NCBI RefSeq assembly: GCF_003812745.1
Contig: NZ_CP033831.1
Location: forward strand, 4,650,001 to 4,714,000
Source of the DNA: Serratia sp. FDAARGOS_506
Lineage (GTDB): Bacteria > Pseudomonadota > Gammaproteobacteria > Enterobacterales > Enterobacteriaceae
Direction of reading: 5' to 3'
Length of the DNA stretch: 64,000 bases
Shown here: positions 34,613 through 43,916 of the stretch, piece after piece
Position numbering within the stretch: position 1 is the first letter of the stretch
Layout: every line of letters begins with the position of its first letter
The notes under the pieces: model-generated
What the model was told of the DNA's origin: nothing
The model's input: only the letters and a program-made list of their open reading frames with translations
The model's database searches: none
Program-made: the position numbers and the translations under genes

Positions 34613-34769
34613 CCGCTTCTCGCACCGGCGCAGCCTGACGCGGGTTGCGCCCCTGCCCGCCAACGCGTTTTTCATCGCCGTTATGCCATTTTGTTGGTTG
34701 CCAACGGCGCAATCTGTGTTACAACAGAGCAAAACAGCCATCTAAACATCTAAACGGCCTTACTAACCT

Positions 34770-36281
34770 ATGTCAACCGCAACGCCTTCACGCCTCGAGA
34801 TGCGCAATATCTCGATCGCCTTCTCCGGCTTCAACGCGCTGCAGGACGTGGACTTCACACTGCAGGGCGGTTCAATCCATGCGCTGGTCGGTGCCAACGG
34901 CGCGGGCAAGTCGACGCTGATGGCAATCCTTTCCGGCGCCCACGATCATTATCGCGGCGAGATCCTGATCGATGGCCAGGCGGTGGCGATTCACTCCCCG
35001 CTGCAAGCACGCCGCCACGGTATTCACGTGGTGCAGCAAGAGGTGGACGTCGCGCTGATCCCCACGCTGTCGGTGGCGGAAAACATCATGCTGGACTGGC
35101 TGAACGAGCCGGGCCACTGGCTGAACTGGGCGGAACTGCACCGCCGCGCCGCGCAGCTACTGCAGCAATGGGCGTTGCCGCTCAATCCGCGCAGGCGGCT
35201 GGCGGACTGCACGCTGGCGGAAAAACAGCAGGTGCTGCTGGCGCGCGCGCTGTCGCACCGCTGCCGTTTTCTGGTGCTCGACGAACCGACCGCGCCGCTC
35301 GATCGCGCCGAGAGCGAGCGCCTGTTTAACGTGGTGCGCCGCCTGCAATCCGAAGGCATCGGCATCGTGTTTATTTCCCACCGCATCCACGAACTGAGCG
35401 ACATTTGCGATCGGCTGACGGTGCTGCGCGACGGCCGGCGCGTCAGTGAAGACCCCATGCGTGGGCTGAGCGGCGAGCAGATCGTCGAGAAGATGCTCGG
35501 CCATCGGCTGGACGACATTTTCCCGCCGCCGCGCCCGCCGCGCGCCGAGCGAACGCTGCTGCAGGTGCAAGGCTTGCGCGATCGCCACAAGCTGCGCGAC
35601 GTTTCGCTGCGGCTGCATGAGGGCGAGATCCTGGGCATCGCCGGGCTGGCCGGAGCGGGCAAAACCGAGCTGTGCAAAGCGCTGTTCGGCGCCAGCGCCG
35701 TGCAGCTCGAGCGCGGCGAACTGCGCGGGCAACCCTGGGCGCCGCGCGCGCCGCATCTCTCGGTCGAACAGGGGCTGGCGCTGGTGCCGGAGGAACGCCG
35801 CAAAGAAGGCATTTTCATCGATGAGGCGATCCCGATGAACCTGAGCGTCAGCGCCGACGACAGCTTCTCGCGCTGGAGCCTGTTCAGCCGACGGCAAGAG
35901 CTGCGCTGGGCGCGCGAGATCATGCAGCGCCTGAACATTCGCGCCTCGGGCCCGCAACAGCGGCTGGCGCGCCTGTCCGGCGGCAATCAACAAAAAGTGG
36001 CGATCGGCAAATGGCTGCGCGGCGACGCCGAGGTGCTGATCTTCGATGAGCCGACCAAGGGCGTGGACATCAAGGCCAAGCAGGAGCTGTTTGGCCTGAT
36101 CGACGGCCTGGCGCGCGCCGGCAAAGGTGTGATTTACGCCTCCGGCGAGTTCGCCGAGCTGGTTGGCCTGTGCGATCGCATCTGCGTGCTGTGGGACGGC
36201 CGCATCGTGGCGGAGTTGAACGCCGCCGACATTGACGAAGAAACCTTATTGCTCTATTCCACCGGAGGAACCCCTGCGTGA
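34770..36281 (+). CDS. Sugar-type ABC transporter ATP-binding protein
   Basis: A 503-residue protein with two ABC cassettes of the RbsA type. The first has Walker A GANGAGKST and Walker [11 protein letters not shown], with a degenerate signature (LAEKQQVLLARAL). The second has a modified Walker A (GLAGAGKTE), an intact signature [15 protein letters not shown] and LIFDEPTKGVD. The start has no clear ribosome binding site. The stop overlaps the permease start (GTGA). No periplasmic-binding protein gene is adjacent on either side, which is unusual for this family; the ligand is unknown. Confidence 0.88.
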   Translation: MSTATPSRLEMRNISIAFSGFNALQDVDFTLQGGSIHALVGANGAGKSTLMAILSGAHDHYRGEILIDGQAVAIHSPLQARRHGIHVVQQEVDVALIPTLSVAENIMLDWLNEPGHWLNWAELHRRAAQLLQQWALPLNPRRRLADCTLAEKQQVLLARALSHRCRFLVLDEPTAPLDRAESERLFNVVRRLQSEGIGIVFISHRIHELSDICDRLTVLRDGRRVSEDPMRGLSGEQIVEKMLGHRLDDIFPPPRPPRAERTLLQVQGLRDRHKLRDVSLRLHEGEILGIAGLAGAGKTELCKALFGASAVQLERGELRGQPWAPRAPHLSVEQGLALVPEERRKEGIFIDEAIPMNLSVSADDSFSRWSLFSRRQELRWAREIMQRLNIRASGPQQRLARLSGGNQQKVAIGKWLRGDAEVLIFDEPTKGVDIKAKQELFGLIDGLARAGKGVIYASGEFAELVGLCDRICVLWDGRIVAELNAADIDEETLLLYSTGGTPA

Positions 36282-37273
36282 GTAAAGAATTAGCCCTGCG
36301 GCCTGCGCTGCCCTGGCGCCAACAGCTGTTCGATTTCCTCTACAAATGGGGCATGTTGCTGACCGTAGCGGCGCTGATCGCCCTGTTCGGCCTGGCGTCG
36401 GACAACTTTCTCGATGCCAACAACATCATCAATATCCTGCGTTCGATCGCCATCGTGACGGTGATCGCTATCGGCGTCTCTATCTCGCTGTCGGTCGGCG
36501 GTTTCGATCTGTCGGTCGGCTCGACCGCCTCGTTGGCCAACGCGCTGGTGATTTCTCTGTTCGTCTGGCACGGATTCGGCACCACCGGCGCCATCGTGGT
36601 AACGCTGCTGCTGTGCACGCTGGTCGGCCTGTTCAACGCCCTGCTGATCGTGGTGTTCAGAATTCCCGATATGCTGGCGACGCTGGCCAGCCTGTTCGTG
36701 ATCCAGGGCGTGGCGATGACCTACAGCTACGGCGGCTCCATCACCCAAAACATGGTGCTGCCGAATGGTGACATGGCGGAAGGCCTGATCCCGGAGGTGT
36801 TTTCCGCCCTCGGCCAGGTCCCGGTGATCGTGCTGATCATGCTGGCGGTCACCGTAGCGGTGCAGCTGTTCCTGTCGTTGACCAAGCATGGCCGCCGCAT
36901 GTATGCCATCGGCGGCAACCCCGAAGCGGCGCGCCTGTCGGGCATCCGCACCGTGCGTTACAGGGTTGCCGCTTACGTCATTTCCTCTTGGCTGGCGGCA
37001 CTTGGCGGCATCTTGCTGGCGTCACGTATCGGCTCTTCGCAGGTCAACGCCGGCGGCGGTTATCTGATGGATGCGGTGGCGGCGGCCTATATCGGCTTCT
37101 CACTGGCCGGGGCCGGTAAACCCAATGCGCTCGGTACCCTGATCGGCGCAGTGATCCTCGGCGTGCTGCAAAACGGCCTGGTGATGCTGTCGGTGCCCTA
37201 CTACGCCATGGACATTATCAAGGGCCTGGTGCTGGCACTGGCGCTGGCCATCACCTACATCCAGAAACGCTGA
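36278..37273 (+). CDS. Sugar-type ABC transporter permease
   Basis: A 331-residue membrane protein of the RbsC type with about 8-10 hydrophobic segments and the signature SVGGFDLSVGSTASLANALV. It starts with GTG overlapping the ATPase stop by 4 bases, with GGAGG a few bases upstream. It forms the membrane pore of the preceding ATPase. The gene is followed by a terminator-like hairpin, so the operon holds only these two genes. Confidence 0.9.
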   Translation: MSKELALRPALPWRQQLFDFLYKWGMLLTVAALIALFGLASDNFLDANNIINILRSIAIVTVIAIGVSISLSVGGFDLSVGSTASLANALVISLFVWHGFGTTGAIVVTLLLCTLVGLFNALLIVVFRIPDMLATLASLFVIQGVAMTYSYGGSITQNMVLPNGDMAEGLIPEVFSALGQVPVIVLIMLAVTVAVQLFLSLTKHGRRMYAIGGNPEAARLSGIRTVRYRVAAYVISSWLAALGGILLASRIGSSQVNAGGGYLMDAVAAAYIGFSLAGAGKPNALGTLIGAVILGVLQNGLVMLSVPYYAMDIIKGLVLALALAITYIQKR

Positions 37274-37280
37274 TTCTCCC

Positions 37281-37307
37281 CGGCGCACGCTCGCTGCGCC
37301 GCTTTTC
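37281..37307 (+). terminator. Terminator after the ABC permease gene
   Basis: CGGCGCA (37281-37287) pairs with TGCGCCG (37295-37301) across seven bases, followed by CTTTTCCCTTTAA. Confidence 0.7.
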
Positions 37308-37355
37308 CCTTTAATTCATCCGGTTACCCTTCCCAGTCAGAATAACAATCATACA

Positions 37356-37374
37356 AATGATATGAATTATCATT
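37356..37374. promoter_or_regulatory. Fur box before the TonB-dependent receptor gene
   Basis: AATGATA and TATCATT form a perfect seven-base dyad around TGAAT, the pattern of the 19-base Fur box. It lies about 150 bases before the receptor start and predicts repression when iron is sufficient. Confidence 0.8.
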
Positions 37375-37517
37375 AGCGTTTACATTCAGTAAAAAATCCT
37401 TACAATACCCTCACGCAACGCTGACGAAGCGACGGATTTCTCAGCGAACGATGAATAATTTCATTAGAAATTCAATTGGTTAATTACTTTCACTTCAATC
37501 CAGGAAAGGTTTACCTC

Positions 37518-39506
37518 ATGGAAACGCCACGTTACAGCAAGCTCGCCGCTCTGGTCGTCGCCTCACTCAGCGCCACCGCCGCGTTGGCCGCGCCGCAGGA
37601 CGATACCCAGGACACCATGGTCGTCACCGCCTCCGGCTTCCAGCAAAAAATTCAGGACTCCGCCGCTTCCATCTCGGTGATCCCGCGCCAGCAAATCGAA
37701 GACAAGGCCTATCGCGACGTGACCGACGCGCTGAAAGACGTACCGGGCGTAGTGGTCACCGGCGGCGCCAGCAGCAGCGACATCAGCATCCGCGGCATGT
37801 CTTCCAAGTACACGCTGATCCTGGTGGACGGCAAGCGCGTTGATACCCGCGGTACCCGTCCGAACAGCGACAACGCCGGCATCGAACAGGGCTGGCTGCC
37901 ACCGATGGAAGCCATCGAACGCATCGAAGTGGTGCGCGGGCCGATGTCTTCGCTGTACGGTTCCGACGCCATGGGCGGCGTGATCAACGTCATCACCCGC
38001 AAGACCTCCCGCACCGAGTGGAAAGGCTCGCTGCACGGCGACGCCACCCTTCAGGAAAACCGCGATTCCGGCGATCTGTTCCAGACCAACGCCTACGCCT
38101 CCGGCCCGCTGATTGAAGGCCTGCTCGGCGTGCGGGTCAACGGCCTGCTGTCGCGTCGTGCCGAAGATAAAATCGCCAACGGTTACAACGAGCAGCGCAT
38201 GCGCAGCGGCACTGCGGTGTTCACCCTGACGCCAGACGAGAAAAACGAATTCGACTTCGAAATCGGCCGCTCGCTGCAGGATCGCAACAGCACGCCGGGC
38301 AAATCGGTGGTGGCGGAGCGCTGCAGCAAAGGCAAGTGCAAACCTACCTCTCGCAGTGAAAACCTCTATACGCGCACCAACTACTCGCTGACCCACAACG
38401 GTTATTACGACTTCGGTAACTCCACCAGTTACGTTCAGCGGGAAGAAACCAATAACCCGGGCCGCAAGATGAAGATGTACAACACCATCTTCAACACCCA
38501 GAACCAGTTCGAGCTGGGCTCCCATATGCTGAACCTCGGCGGCCAATACCGCTATGAGAAACTGGGTGACAGCGGCAACCAGCTGAGCTCGGCGAAAGAC
38601 GTCAACCAGCTGACGCGCTGGAGCTGGGCACTGTTCGCCGAAGACGAATGGGCGCTGACCAACGACTTCAGCCTGACCAGCGGCATCCGTATGGACCGCG
38701 ATCAGAACTTCGGCAGCCATTGGTCGCCGCGCATGTACGGCGTCTGGCACCTGACCGAGCAGTGGACGATGAAAGGCGGCGTCTCCGCCGGCTACCGTTC
38801 GCCGGATCTGCGCCAATCCTCCGCCAGCTGGGGCCAGGCCACCGGCGGCGGCGTGCGTAACGGCATCATCGTCGGCAACCCGGATCTGCAGCCAGAGAAG
38901 AGCCTGAGCGAAGAGATCGGCCTGATGTGGGATAGCCTGAAAGGCGTCAACGCCGGCGTGACGGTCTTCAACACCGACTTCAAAAACAAGATCACCGAAG
39001 TACGCCGCTGCGAAGACACGCCGGACTGCAAGATCGGCAACGATGTCTATGACTTTATCAGCGATCGCGTCAACGTCGACAAAGCCAATATGCGCGGCGT
39101 AGAAGCCACCTTCGGCTGGCAGATCAACAAAGACTGGAAGTGGAACACCAACTACACCTACACCGCTTCCGAGCAGAAGAGCGGCGACTTCCAGGGTAAA
39201 GCGCTCAACCAGATGCCGAAGCACATGCTCAACACCGTGCTGGACTGGCAGGCCACGCAGGACCTCAGCCTGTGGTCGCGCGTTAACTTCCGCAGCCGCA
39301 CCTCAGACTACCTGAGCCGTACATCGATGGAAACCAGCACGCCGTCCTACACCTTCGTCGATGCGGGCCTGAGCTATCAGGCGGCGAAAAACCTGCAACT
39401 GACCGGCGGGGTTTACAACATCCTCGACAAAACCGTGGATTACGATCACTACCGCACCACGCTGGACGGCCGCCGTTACACCGTCGGTATGACCTACAAC
39501 TTCTGA
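37518..39506 (+). CDS. TonB-dependent outer-membrane receptor for iron-siderophore
   Basis: A 662-residue receptor. Signal peptide (residues 1-24), then a TonB box near the mature start (DTMVVTASG), a plug domain (VTDALKDVPGVVV...ISIRGM; YGSDAMGGVINVITRK) and a beta-barrel ending in YNF with a terminal Phe. Residues such as RPNSDNAGIEQGWLPPMEAI resemble catecholate siderophore receptors of the FepA/CirA/IroN group. The barrel has a cysteine pair loop (ERCSKGKCKP). I chose ATG 37518, with AGGAAAGG upstream. It works with the binding protein just downstream and the convergent ATPase and permease genes. The exact siderophore is not readable. Confidence 0.9.
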   Translation: METPRYSKLAALVVASLSATAALAAPQDDTQDTMVVTASGFQQKIQDSAASISVIPRQQIEDKAYRDVTDALKDVPGVVVTGGASSSDISIRGMSSKYTLILVDGKRVDTRGTRPNSDNAGIEQGWLPPMEAIERIEVVRGPMSSLYGSDAMGGVINVITRKTSRTEWKGSLHGDATLQENRDSGDLFQTNAYASGPLIEGLLGVRVNGLLSRRAEDKIANGYNEQRMRSGTAVFTLTPDEKNEFDFEIGRSLQDRNSTPGKSVVAERCSKGKCKPTSRSENLYTRTNYSLTHNGYYDFGNSTSYVQREETNNPGRKMKMYNTIFNTQNQFELGSHMLNLGGQYRYEKLGDSGNQLSSAKDVNQLTRWSWALFAEDEWALTNDFSLTSGIRMDRDQNFGSHWSPRMYGVWHLTEQWTMKGGVSAGYRSPDLRQSSASWGQATGGGVRNGIIVGNPDLQPEKSLSEEIGLMWDSLKGVNAGVTVFNTDFKNKITEVRRCEDTPDCKIGNDVYDFISDRVNVDKANMRGVEATFGWQINKDWKWNTNYTYTASEQKSGDFQGKALNQMPKHMLNTVLDWQATQDLSLWSRVNFRSRTSDYLSRTSMETSTPSYTFVDAGLSYQAAKNLQLTGGVYNILDKTVDYDHYRTTLDGRRYTVGMTYNF

Positions 39507-39512
39507 TGCCCC

Positions 39513-39535
39513 GGGCGCGCGCTGCGCGCCCTTCT
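39513..39535 (+). terminator. Intercistronic hairpin between receptor and binding-protein genes
   Basis: GGGCGCGC and GCGCGCCC pair perfectly around a GCT loop, followed by TTCTCATT. It probably reduces, but does not abolish, transcription of the downstream gene. Confidence 0.6.
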
Positions 39536-39560
39536 CATTCCATCACCATGAGGAAGCTCC

Positions 39561-40508
39561 ATGAGATTACGTCGCTCCCCCCTGATGATCGCCCTGCTGG
39601 CCACGATGGCGCTGGCGGGTTGTCACAGCAAAACCGACGCGCCGGTAGCTCCGGCCACCGTCAACGTCCAGCACCTGAACGGCAGCACCGAGGTGAAAAA
39701 GCACCCGCAGCGCATCGTGGTGCTGGATTACGCCTCGCTTGAAACGCTGCAGCTGCTGGGCGTCGAGCCGCTGGCGCTGCCCGGCAACCGCCAGAACTTG
39801 CCGGATAACCTGAAGCGCTATCAGGATGACAAATACCTCAATGCCGGCACCCTGTTCGAGCCGGATATGGCCGTGCTGCGCGCCGCCAAGCCGGATCTGA
39901 TCCTGATCGCCGGCCGGGCGTCCAAAGCCTATGACGAGCTGAACGCGCTGGCGCCGACGCTGAACATGTCCGTCGATCCGCAGGATCAGTTGGGCAGCCT
40001 GAAACAGCGCACGCTGCAGCTGGGCGAGCTGTTCGATAAGCGGCAGCAGGCGCAGGCGGCGGTCGATAAGCTGGATGCGCAGATCGCGGCGGTCAAACCG
40101 CAGGCCGCCCAGGCCGGGCGCGGGCTGGTGGTGCTGTTCTCCGGGGGCAAGATCAGCGCCTACGCCCCCAAGAGCCGTTTCAGCTTCGTCTATGACGCCC
40201 TCGGCTTCTCGTCTGCGCTGCAGTCCGACGAAAAAGACGTGCGCGGCAACAAGTTGACGCCTGAGCAGGTGGCCAAACTGAATCCGGACTGGCTGTTCGT
40301 TATCGACAGAGACACCGCAACCGGACGGCCGAACGCGGTAGCACCGCAGAAAATCCTTACCGGCACCGCGCTGAAGAAAACCACGGCGGTGAAAAAAGGC
40401 CAGGTGGTTTACCTGCCGGCGGCCGAGGTTTATCTGTCCGGCGGCATCGTCACCGCCCAGCTCGTCGTCGAACGCGTGAGCGAGGCCCTGAACCACACTG
40501 CACGATAA
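39561..40508 (+). CDS. Iron-siderophore-binding lipoprotein of an ABC importer
   Basis: A 315-residue protein with a lipobox (ALAGC, lipidated Cys21). The mature part is a type III binding fold with HPQRIVVLDYASLETLQLLG at the start and FEPDMAVLRAAKPDLILIAG, typical of the CeuE/YclQ/VctP group that binds catecholate iron. Lipid anchoring is less usual in Gram-negative bacteria, but common in this group. It follows the receptor gene by 54 bases and delivers iron-siderophore to the permease encoded convergently. Confidence 0.88.
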   Translation: MRLRRSPLMIALLATMALAGCHSKTDAPVAPATVNVQHLNGSTEVKKHPQRIVVLDYASLETLQLLGVEPLALPGNRQNLPDNLKRYQDDKYLNAGTLFEPDMAVLRAAKPDLILIAGRASKAYDELNALAPTLNMSVDPQDQLGSLKQRTLQLGELFDKRQQAQAAVDKLDAQIAAVKPQAAQAGRGLVVLFSGGKISAYAPKSRFSFVYDALGFSSALQSDEKDVRGNKLTPEQVAKLNPDWLFVIDRDTATGRPNAVAPQKILTGTALKKTTAVKKGQVVYLPAAEVYLSGGIVTAQLVVERVSEALNHTAR

Positions 40509-40511
40509 AGA

Positions 40512-40535
40512 AAGCCCGGCAATGCCGGGCTTTTT
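40512..40535. terminator. Bidirectional terminator of the iron locus
   Basis: AAGCCCGGC and GCCGGGCTT pair around AAT, with T and A runs on both sides. It separates the binding-protein gene from the convergent ATPase gene. Confidence 0.9.
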
Positions 40536-40541
40536 CTTGGG

Positions 40542-41330
40542 TTAAATCGTCGGCTGGTTTACCAGGCCGTCTATCAGCACCTGCGGCGTGCCCTGCGAGC
40601 AGCGTTCGATGCGCCCGCGCACGCCGTAGACCCGCGCCAGGCTCTGCGGCGTAATCACCTGATCCGGCGCGCCGTCGGCGATCAGATCGCCATCCTGCAG
40701 CATCAGCACGTGGTCGCCGTGGCGCAGCGCGATGTTGATGTCGTGCACCACCACCACCGTCACGATATTGCGCTTGCGGGTTTCGCGGCGCACCAAATCC
40801 ATCACGTGGAACTGATAGTTGAGATCGAGCGCGCTCAGCGGCTCATCCAGCAACAGCAGCGAGGGCTGACGGATCAGCGACTGCGCCAATCCCACCAGCT
40901 GTTTCTGGCCGCCGGACAGTTGATCGAGGTAACTCAGCGCCAGGTGCGCGATGCCCAGCTGCTCCAGCAGGGCCATCACTTCCGCTTCGCTGCCGGCGTT
41001 GCTGCGGCCGCCCGAGGCGCGTTGCGCCACGATGATCGACTCCAGCACGTGCAGATGCACCCCGGCGGGCAACGACTGCGGCAGATACACTACGTTCTCC
41101 GCCCGACGGGCGAACGGCATCTGCATCAGATCGACGTCGTCCAGCCACAGCTTGCCCTGTGCCGGGTTCAACCCGGCCAGCGAGCGCAGCAGCGTCGATT
41201 TGCCGCTGCCGTTCGGCCCCAGCAGCACGGTGATTTTCCCACGCGGCAGCAGCGGCACCGAGAGATCGACAATCACCGGACGTTTCGGGTAACCCGCCGA
41301 GAAGTTTTCTATCCGCAAGCCCTGGCTCAT
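40542..41330 (-). CDS. Iron-siderophore ABC transporter ATP-binding protein
   Basis: A 262-residue ABC ATPase of the FepC/FecE type. Walker A is GPNGSGKST, the signature LSGGQKQLVGLAQSL, Walker B LLLLDEPLSALD, with the switch His in VVVHDINIALRHGD. It powers import through the permease whose gene overlaps it by 4 bases (ATGA). The two genes converge on the receptor and binding-protein genes. Confidence 0.92.
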   Translation of the reverse strand: MSQGLRIENFSAGYPKRPVIVDLSVPLLPRGKITVLLGPNGSGKSTLLRSLAGLNPAQGKLWLDDVDLMQMPFARRAENVVYLPQSLPAGVHLHVLESIIVAQRASGGRSNAGSEAEVMALLEQLGIAHLALSYLDQLSGGQKQLVGLAQSLIRQPSLLLLDEPLSALDLNYQFHVMDLVRRETRKRNIVTVVVVHDINIALRHGDHVLMLQDGDLIADGAPDQVITPQSLARVYGVRGRIERCSQGTPQVLIDGLVNQPTI

Positions 41331-42409
41331 ACGTTCCCCCGGTGGCGCAGAATAATACTCAGGAAGAACGGCACCCCGACCAGCGAGGTAACGATGCCCA
41401 CCGGAATGATCACGCCAGGCACCAGATTTTTCGACGCCACCGAGGCCATCGACAGTACCAGCGCGCCAATCAGCGCACTGGCCGGCAGATAGAAACGGTG
41501 ATCTTCGCCGAAGATCATGCGGGCGATATGCGGTGCCACCAGACCGATAAAGCCGATCGGCCCGACGAACGCCACCGCCAGCGCCGAGAGAATGCTGATG
41601 CGCAGCAACGTGGCCAGCCGCAGACGGCGCACATCTATGCCGAAGCTCACCGCCCGGTCTTCACCCAGACGCAACGCGGTCAGTTTCCACGAGCTCATCA
41701 TCGACAGCGGCAGCAGCACGGCGAATACGCCAAACAGGATGCCCAACTTGTCCCATGAGGCACGCGCCAGGCTCCCCATGGTCCAGAACACCAGCCCCTG
41801 CAGCGTGTCCTCGCTGGCGATGAACTGCATCATCGATACCAGCGCGTTGAAGGTAAACACCAGCGCGATGCCGAACAGCACCACGCCGGAAGTGGCGACC
41901 CGCGTCCAGCGCGTGATGCCGTCGAGCATCAGTGCGGCGAACAGCGCAAAGATAAAGGCGTTGGCGGAGATAAACCACTGATCGGGAATGCCGGGAATGC
42001 CGATGCCGAGCACGATCGCCAGCGCGGCGCCGAAGGCCGCGGCGGAAGACACGCCGAGGGTAAAGGGGCTGGCCAGCGGGTTATTCAGGATGGTCTGCAT
42101 TTCCGCCCCGGCCAGGCCGAGCGCAAAGCCCACCACCACCGCCATCAGCGCGTAAGGCAAGCGGATGTCCCAGACGATCACCCGCGTGCCGGCATCGGCT
42201 GCGGCGGGGTCGAGCAGCGTTTGCCATAAGGATGACAGCGACAGGCCGGATGGCCCCATGGTGAAATCCAGCAGCAGCGAGCCCAGGATCGCCAGTGCCA
42301 ACGCGCCCATCATCAACAGGCGATGGCGAAGAATATGCTGATAACGCCCCATCACGCCGGCGTCGGGTTGCCCCTTGGCTTCAGTCATGGGATCGGTGGA
42401 TATGCTCAT
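41327..42409 (-). CDS. Iron-siderophore ABC transporter permease (FecCD family)
   Basis: A 360-residue membrane protein with about nine or ten membrane helices. The family motifs LAGAEMQTILNNPLASPFTLG and VGPIGFIGLVAPHIARMIFG (the coupling region) are intact. Only one permease gene is present, so it should act as a homodimer, unlike the FepD-FepG or FecC-FecD pairs. A Fur-box-like site lies about 110-128 bases upstream. Confidence 0.92.
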   Translation of the reverse strand: MSISTDPMTEAKGQPDAGVMGRYQHILRHRLLMMGALALAILGSLLLDFTMGPSGLSLSSLWQTLLDPAAADAGTRVIVWDIRLPYALMAVVVGFALGLAGAEMQTILNNPLASPFTLGVSSAAAFGAALAIVLGIGIPGIPDQWFISANAFIFALFAALMLDGITRWTRVATSGVVLFGIALVFTFNALVSMMQFIASEDTLQGLVFWTMGSLARASWDKLGILFGVFAVLLPLSMMSSWKLTALRLGEDRAVSFGIDVRRLRLATLLRISILSALAVAFVGPIGFIGLVAPHIARMIFGEDHRFYLPASALIGALVLSMASVASKNLVPGVIIPVGIVTSLVGVPFFLSIILRHRGNV

Positions 42410-42771
42410 TAGTTAAGATACCTGTTACAACCATCATGACAGCGGCGCGAAAGCGACCGCCGTAGACCGGGAAGTGCGCGGCGACAGCCTGCGCGCAGCC
42501 GTCAACAATAAAGCAAACGATAATACTTATCAATCATATCTATCGGTAAAAACAGCATTGCCGAAATGTAATAATTTGTTTTTCCTCGCCATTTTTTAGT
42601 CCTTCAGATTCACCTCTGCCAAGGCCATTAGGTTCATTATTCTGAAAATTATTCCTGATCCGACCAGACTCTGACAAATAACGCCAAAACCACATAGAAT
42701 CCAAAACCACGGCACCGCGCGTGCAAAAACTTTCAGGCCGCCGCAAGAGCGGCCTTATTAACGAGGCTGTA
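42410..42771. other. 362-base divergent gap between the iron permease and GGDEF genes
   Basis: Contains a Fur-box-like site (42519-42537) for the permease side. On the other side AGGCCGC (42735-42741) and GCGGCCT (42749-42755) form a hairpin just before the GGDEF gene start. No gene is visible. Confidence 0.5.
42519..42537 (-). promoter_or_regulatory. Fur-box-like site before the iron permease gene
   Basis: GATAATACTTATCAATCAT matches the 19-base Fur consensus GATAATGATAATCATTATC at 12 positions. It would bring the permease-ATPase operon under the same iron control as the receptor. Confidence 0.6.
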
Positions 42772-43872
42772 ATGAGAAGTCCATCTCCGGCGATAACGCC
42801 CAAACGCCCGGCGCTGCTGAACTGGCTGTTGCACAGTCCGCTGCACGCCGACGACGAGCCGTTTCAACGCCAGTTGCGGCTCACGCTGACGCCCTCCCCG
42901 CTGACTCCCTGGCTGAATGCCGTAGGGCCGGCGGCGCTGCTGGTGGGGTACGCCTGGCTGAACCAGCGTCTGGTCGGCATCGGTTTGCTTCTATTGCTAC
43001 TGCTGTTGACCGCCGGGCGCGCCTGGCTGGCGCAGCGGCGCCAACCGGCTTGGCCGAACGCCATGCTGGTGACGGTGTTGCTGTGGATGCTGCTGGTCGG
43101 CGCCAGCGCCGCGCTGGCGATGCTGTCGGGCCGTTTCGTGCTGATCCTGTTCGCCGGTCTGACGATCACTGCGTTGGCCTGCTGGCTGATGCAGCGCCAT
43201 GCGGCCGCGCCGCGTTTTGCACTGCTTGAAGTGATCGCGCTGACGCTGCCCTACCTGCTGGCGGCCCCGCTGTCACGCGTGCAAAACCTGTTTGTCCTGG
43301 CGGACCTCGCGCCGCTGTGGCTGGTGCTGGCCCATGGCATGATCGCTCGCTATCACCGCCAGCTGGTGCAACGCGTCATGCTGGCGTGGGAAAAGCAACT
43401 GGCGTCCCACCGCGATCGCCTGACCGGTTTCCTCAACCGCGCCGGTGGCGAGGCGGTGATGCGCAGCATCTGCCGCCCTGGAGCGACGCAGTCGATCTCT
43501 CATCTGTTCATTCTTGAATTCGGCCCACTGGCGGCGCTCTACCAAAGCCACGGCGTACAGATTGGCGATGACGTGCTGCGCACCGTCGGCGAACGTCTCA
43601 AGACGCTGATCCGCCCCAGCGATTTTGTCTGCCGCTACACCGGCGGTCTGTTTTTGATTCTGGTGCACGATCTGCCTTACGGCGCGGAAAGCGAGTTCCT
43701 GGCGCGCATCATGCCGCCGCTGGAGACGCCCTATGATTTTGGCGCATTCGGCGAGGTGAACATGCAGCTTAGCGCCGGCATTTTGGCGCTGACGCAGGAT
43801 TATGCGACGGTGGACGACTTGATGAGCTCAGCGCAGCAGGCGCTGGCGGAAGCCAAAGGCGGGAAAAAGTAA
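42772..43872 (+). CDS. Membrane protein with a degenerate GGDEF domain
   Basis: A 366-residue protein. Residues about 40-190 contain five or six membrane segments, and the C-terminal ~160 residues are a GGDEF-like domain (HRDRLTGFLNRAGGEAVMRS). The active-site signature, normally RYGGDEF, reads RYTGGLF (in CRYTGGLFLILVHDL), so the metal-binding and catalytic acidic residues are missing. It should not make cyclic di-GMP; it may sense it or act by protein contacts. ATG 42772 follows GAGG; the frame is open from 42721. The neighbourhood gives no target. Confidence 0.82.
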   Translation: MRSPSPAITPKRPALLNWLLHSPLHADDEPFQRQLRLTLTPSPLTPWLNAVGPAALLVGYAWLNQRLVGIGLLLLLLLLTAGRAWLAQRRQPAWPNAMLVTVLLWMLLVGASAALAMLSGRFVLILFAGLTITALACWLMQRHAAAPRFALLEVIALTLPYLLAAPLSRVQNLFVLADLAPLWLVLAHGMIARYHRQLVQRVMLAWEKQLASHRDRLTGFLNRAGGEAVMRSICRPGATQSISHLFILEFGPLAALYQSHGVQIGDDVLRTVGERLKTLIRPSDFVCRYTGGLFLILVHDLPYGAESEFLARIMPPLETPYDFGAFGEVNMQLSAGILALTQDYATVDDLMSSAQQALAEAKGGKK

Positions 43873-43875
43873 ACC

Positions 43876-43903
43876 ATACGCGGCGGGAACCCCCGCCGCG
43901 TAT
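43876..43903. terminator. Strong hairpin between convergent genes
   Basis: ATACGCGGCGGG and CCCGCCGCGTAT pair perfectly around AACC. There is no T tract. It separates the GGDEF gene from lysP. Confidence 0.65.
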
Positions 43904-43916
43904 CACTCACCGAAAA

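Noticed and set aside
37563-39224. A 553-residue minus-strand open frame opposite the TonB-dependent receptor gene
   Set aside because: Antisense shadow of a receptor with clear plug and barrel motifs.
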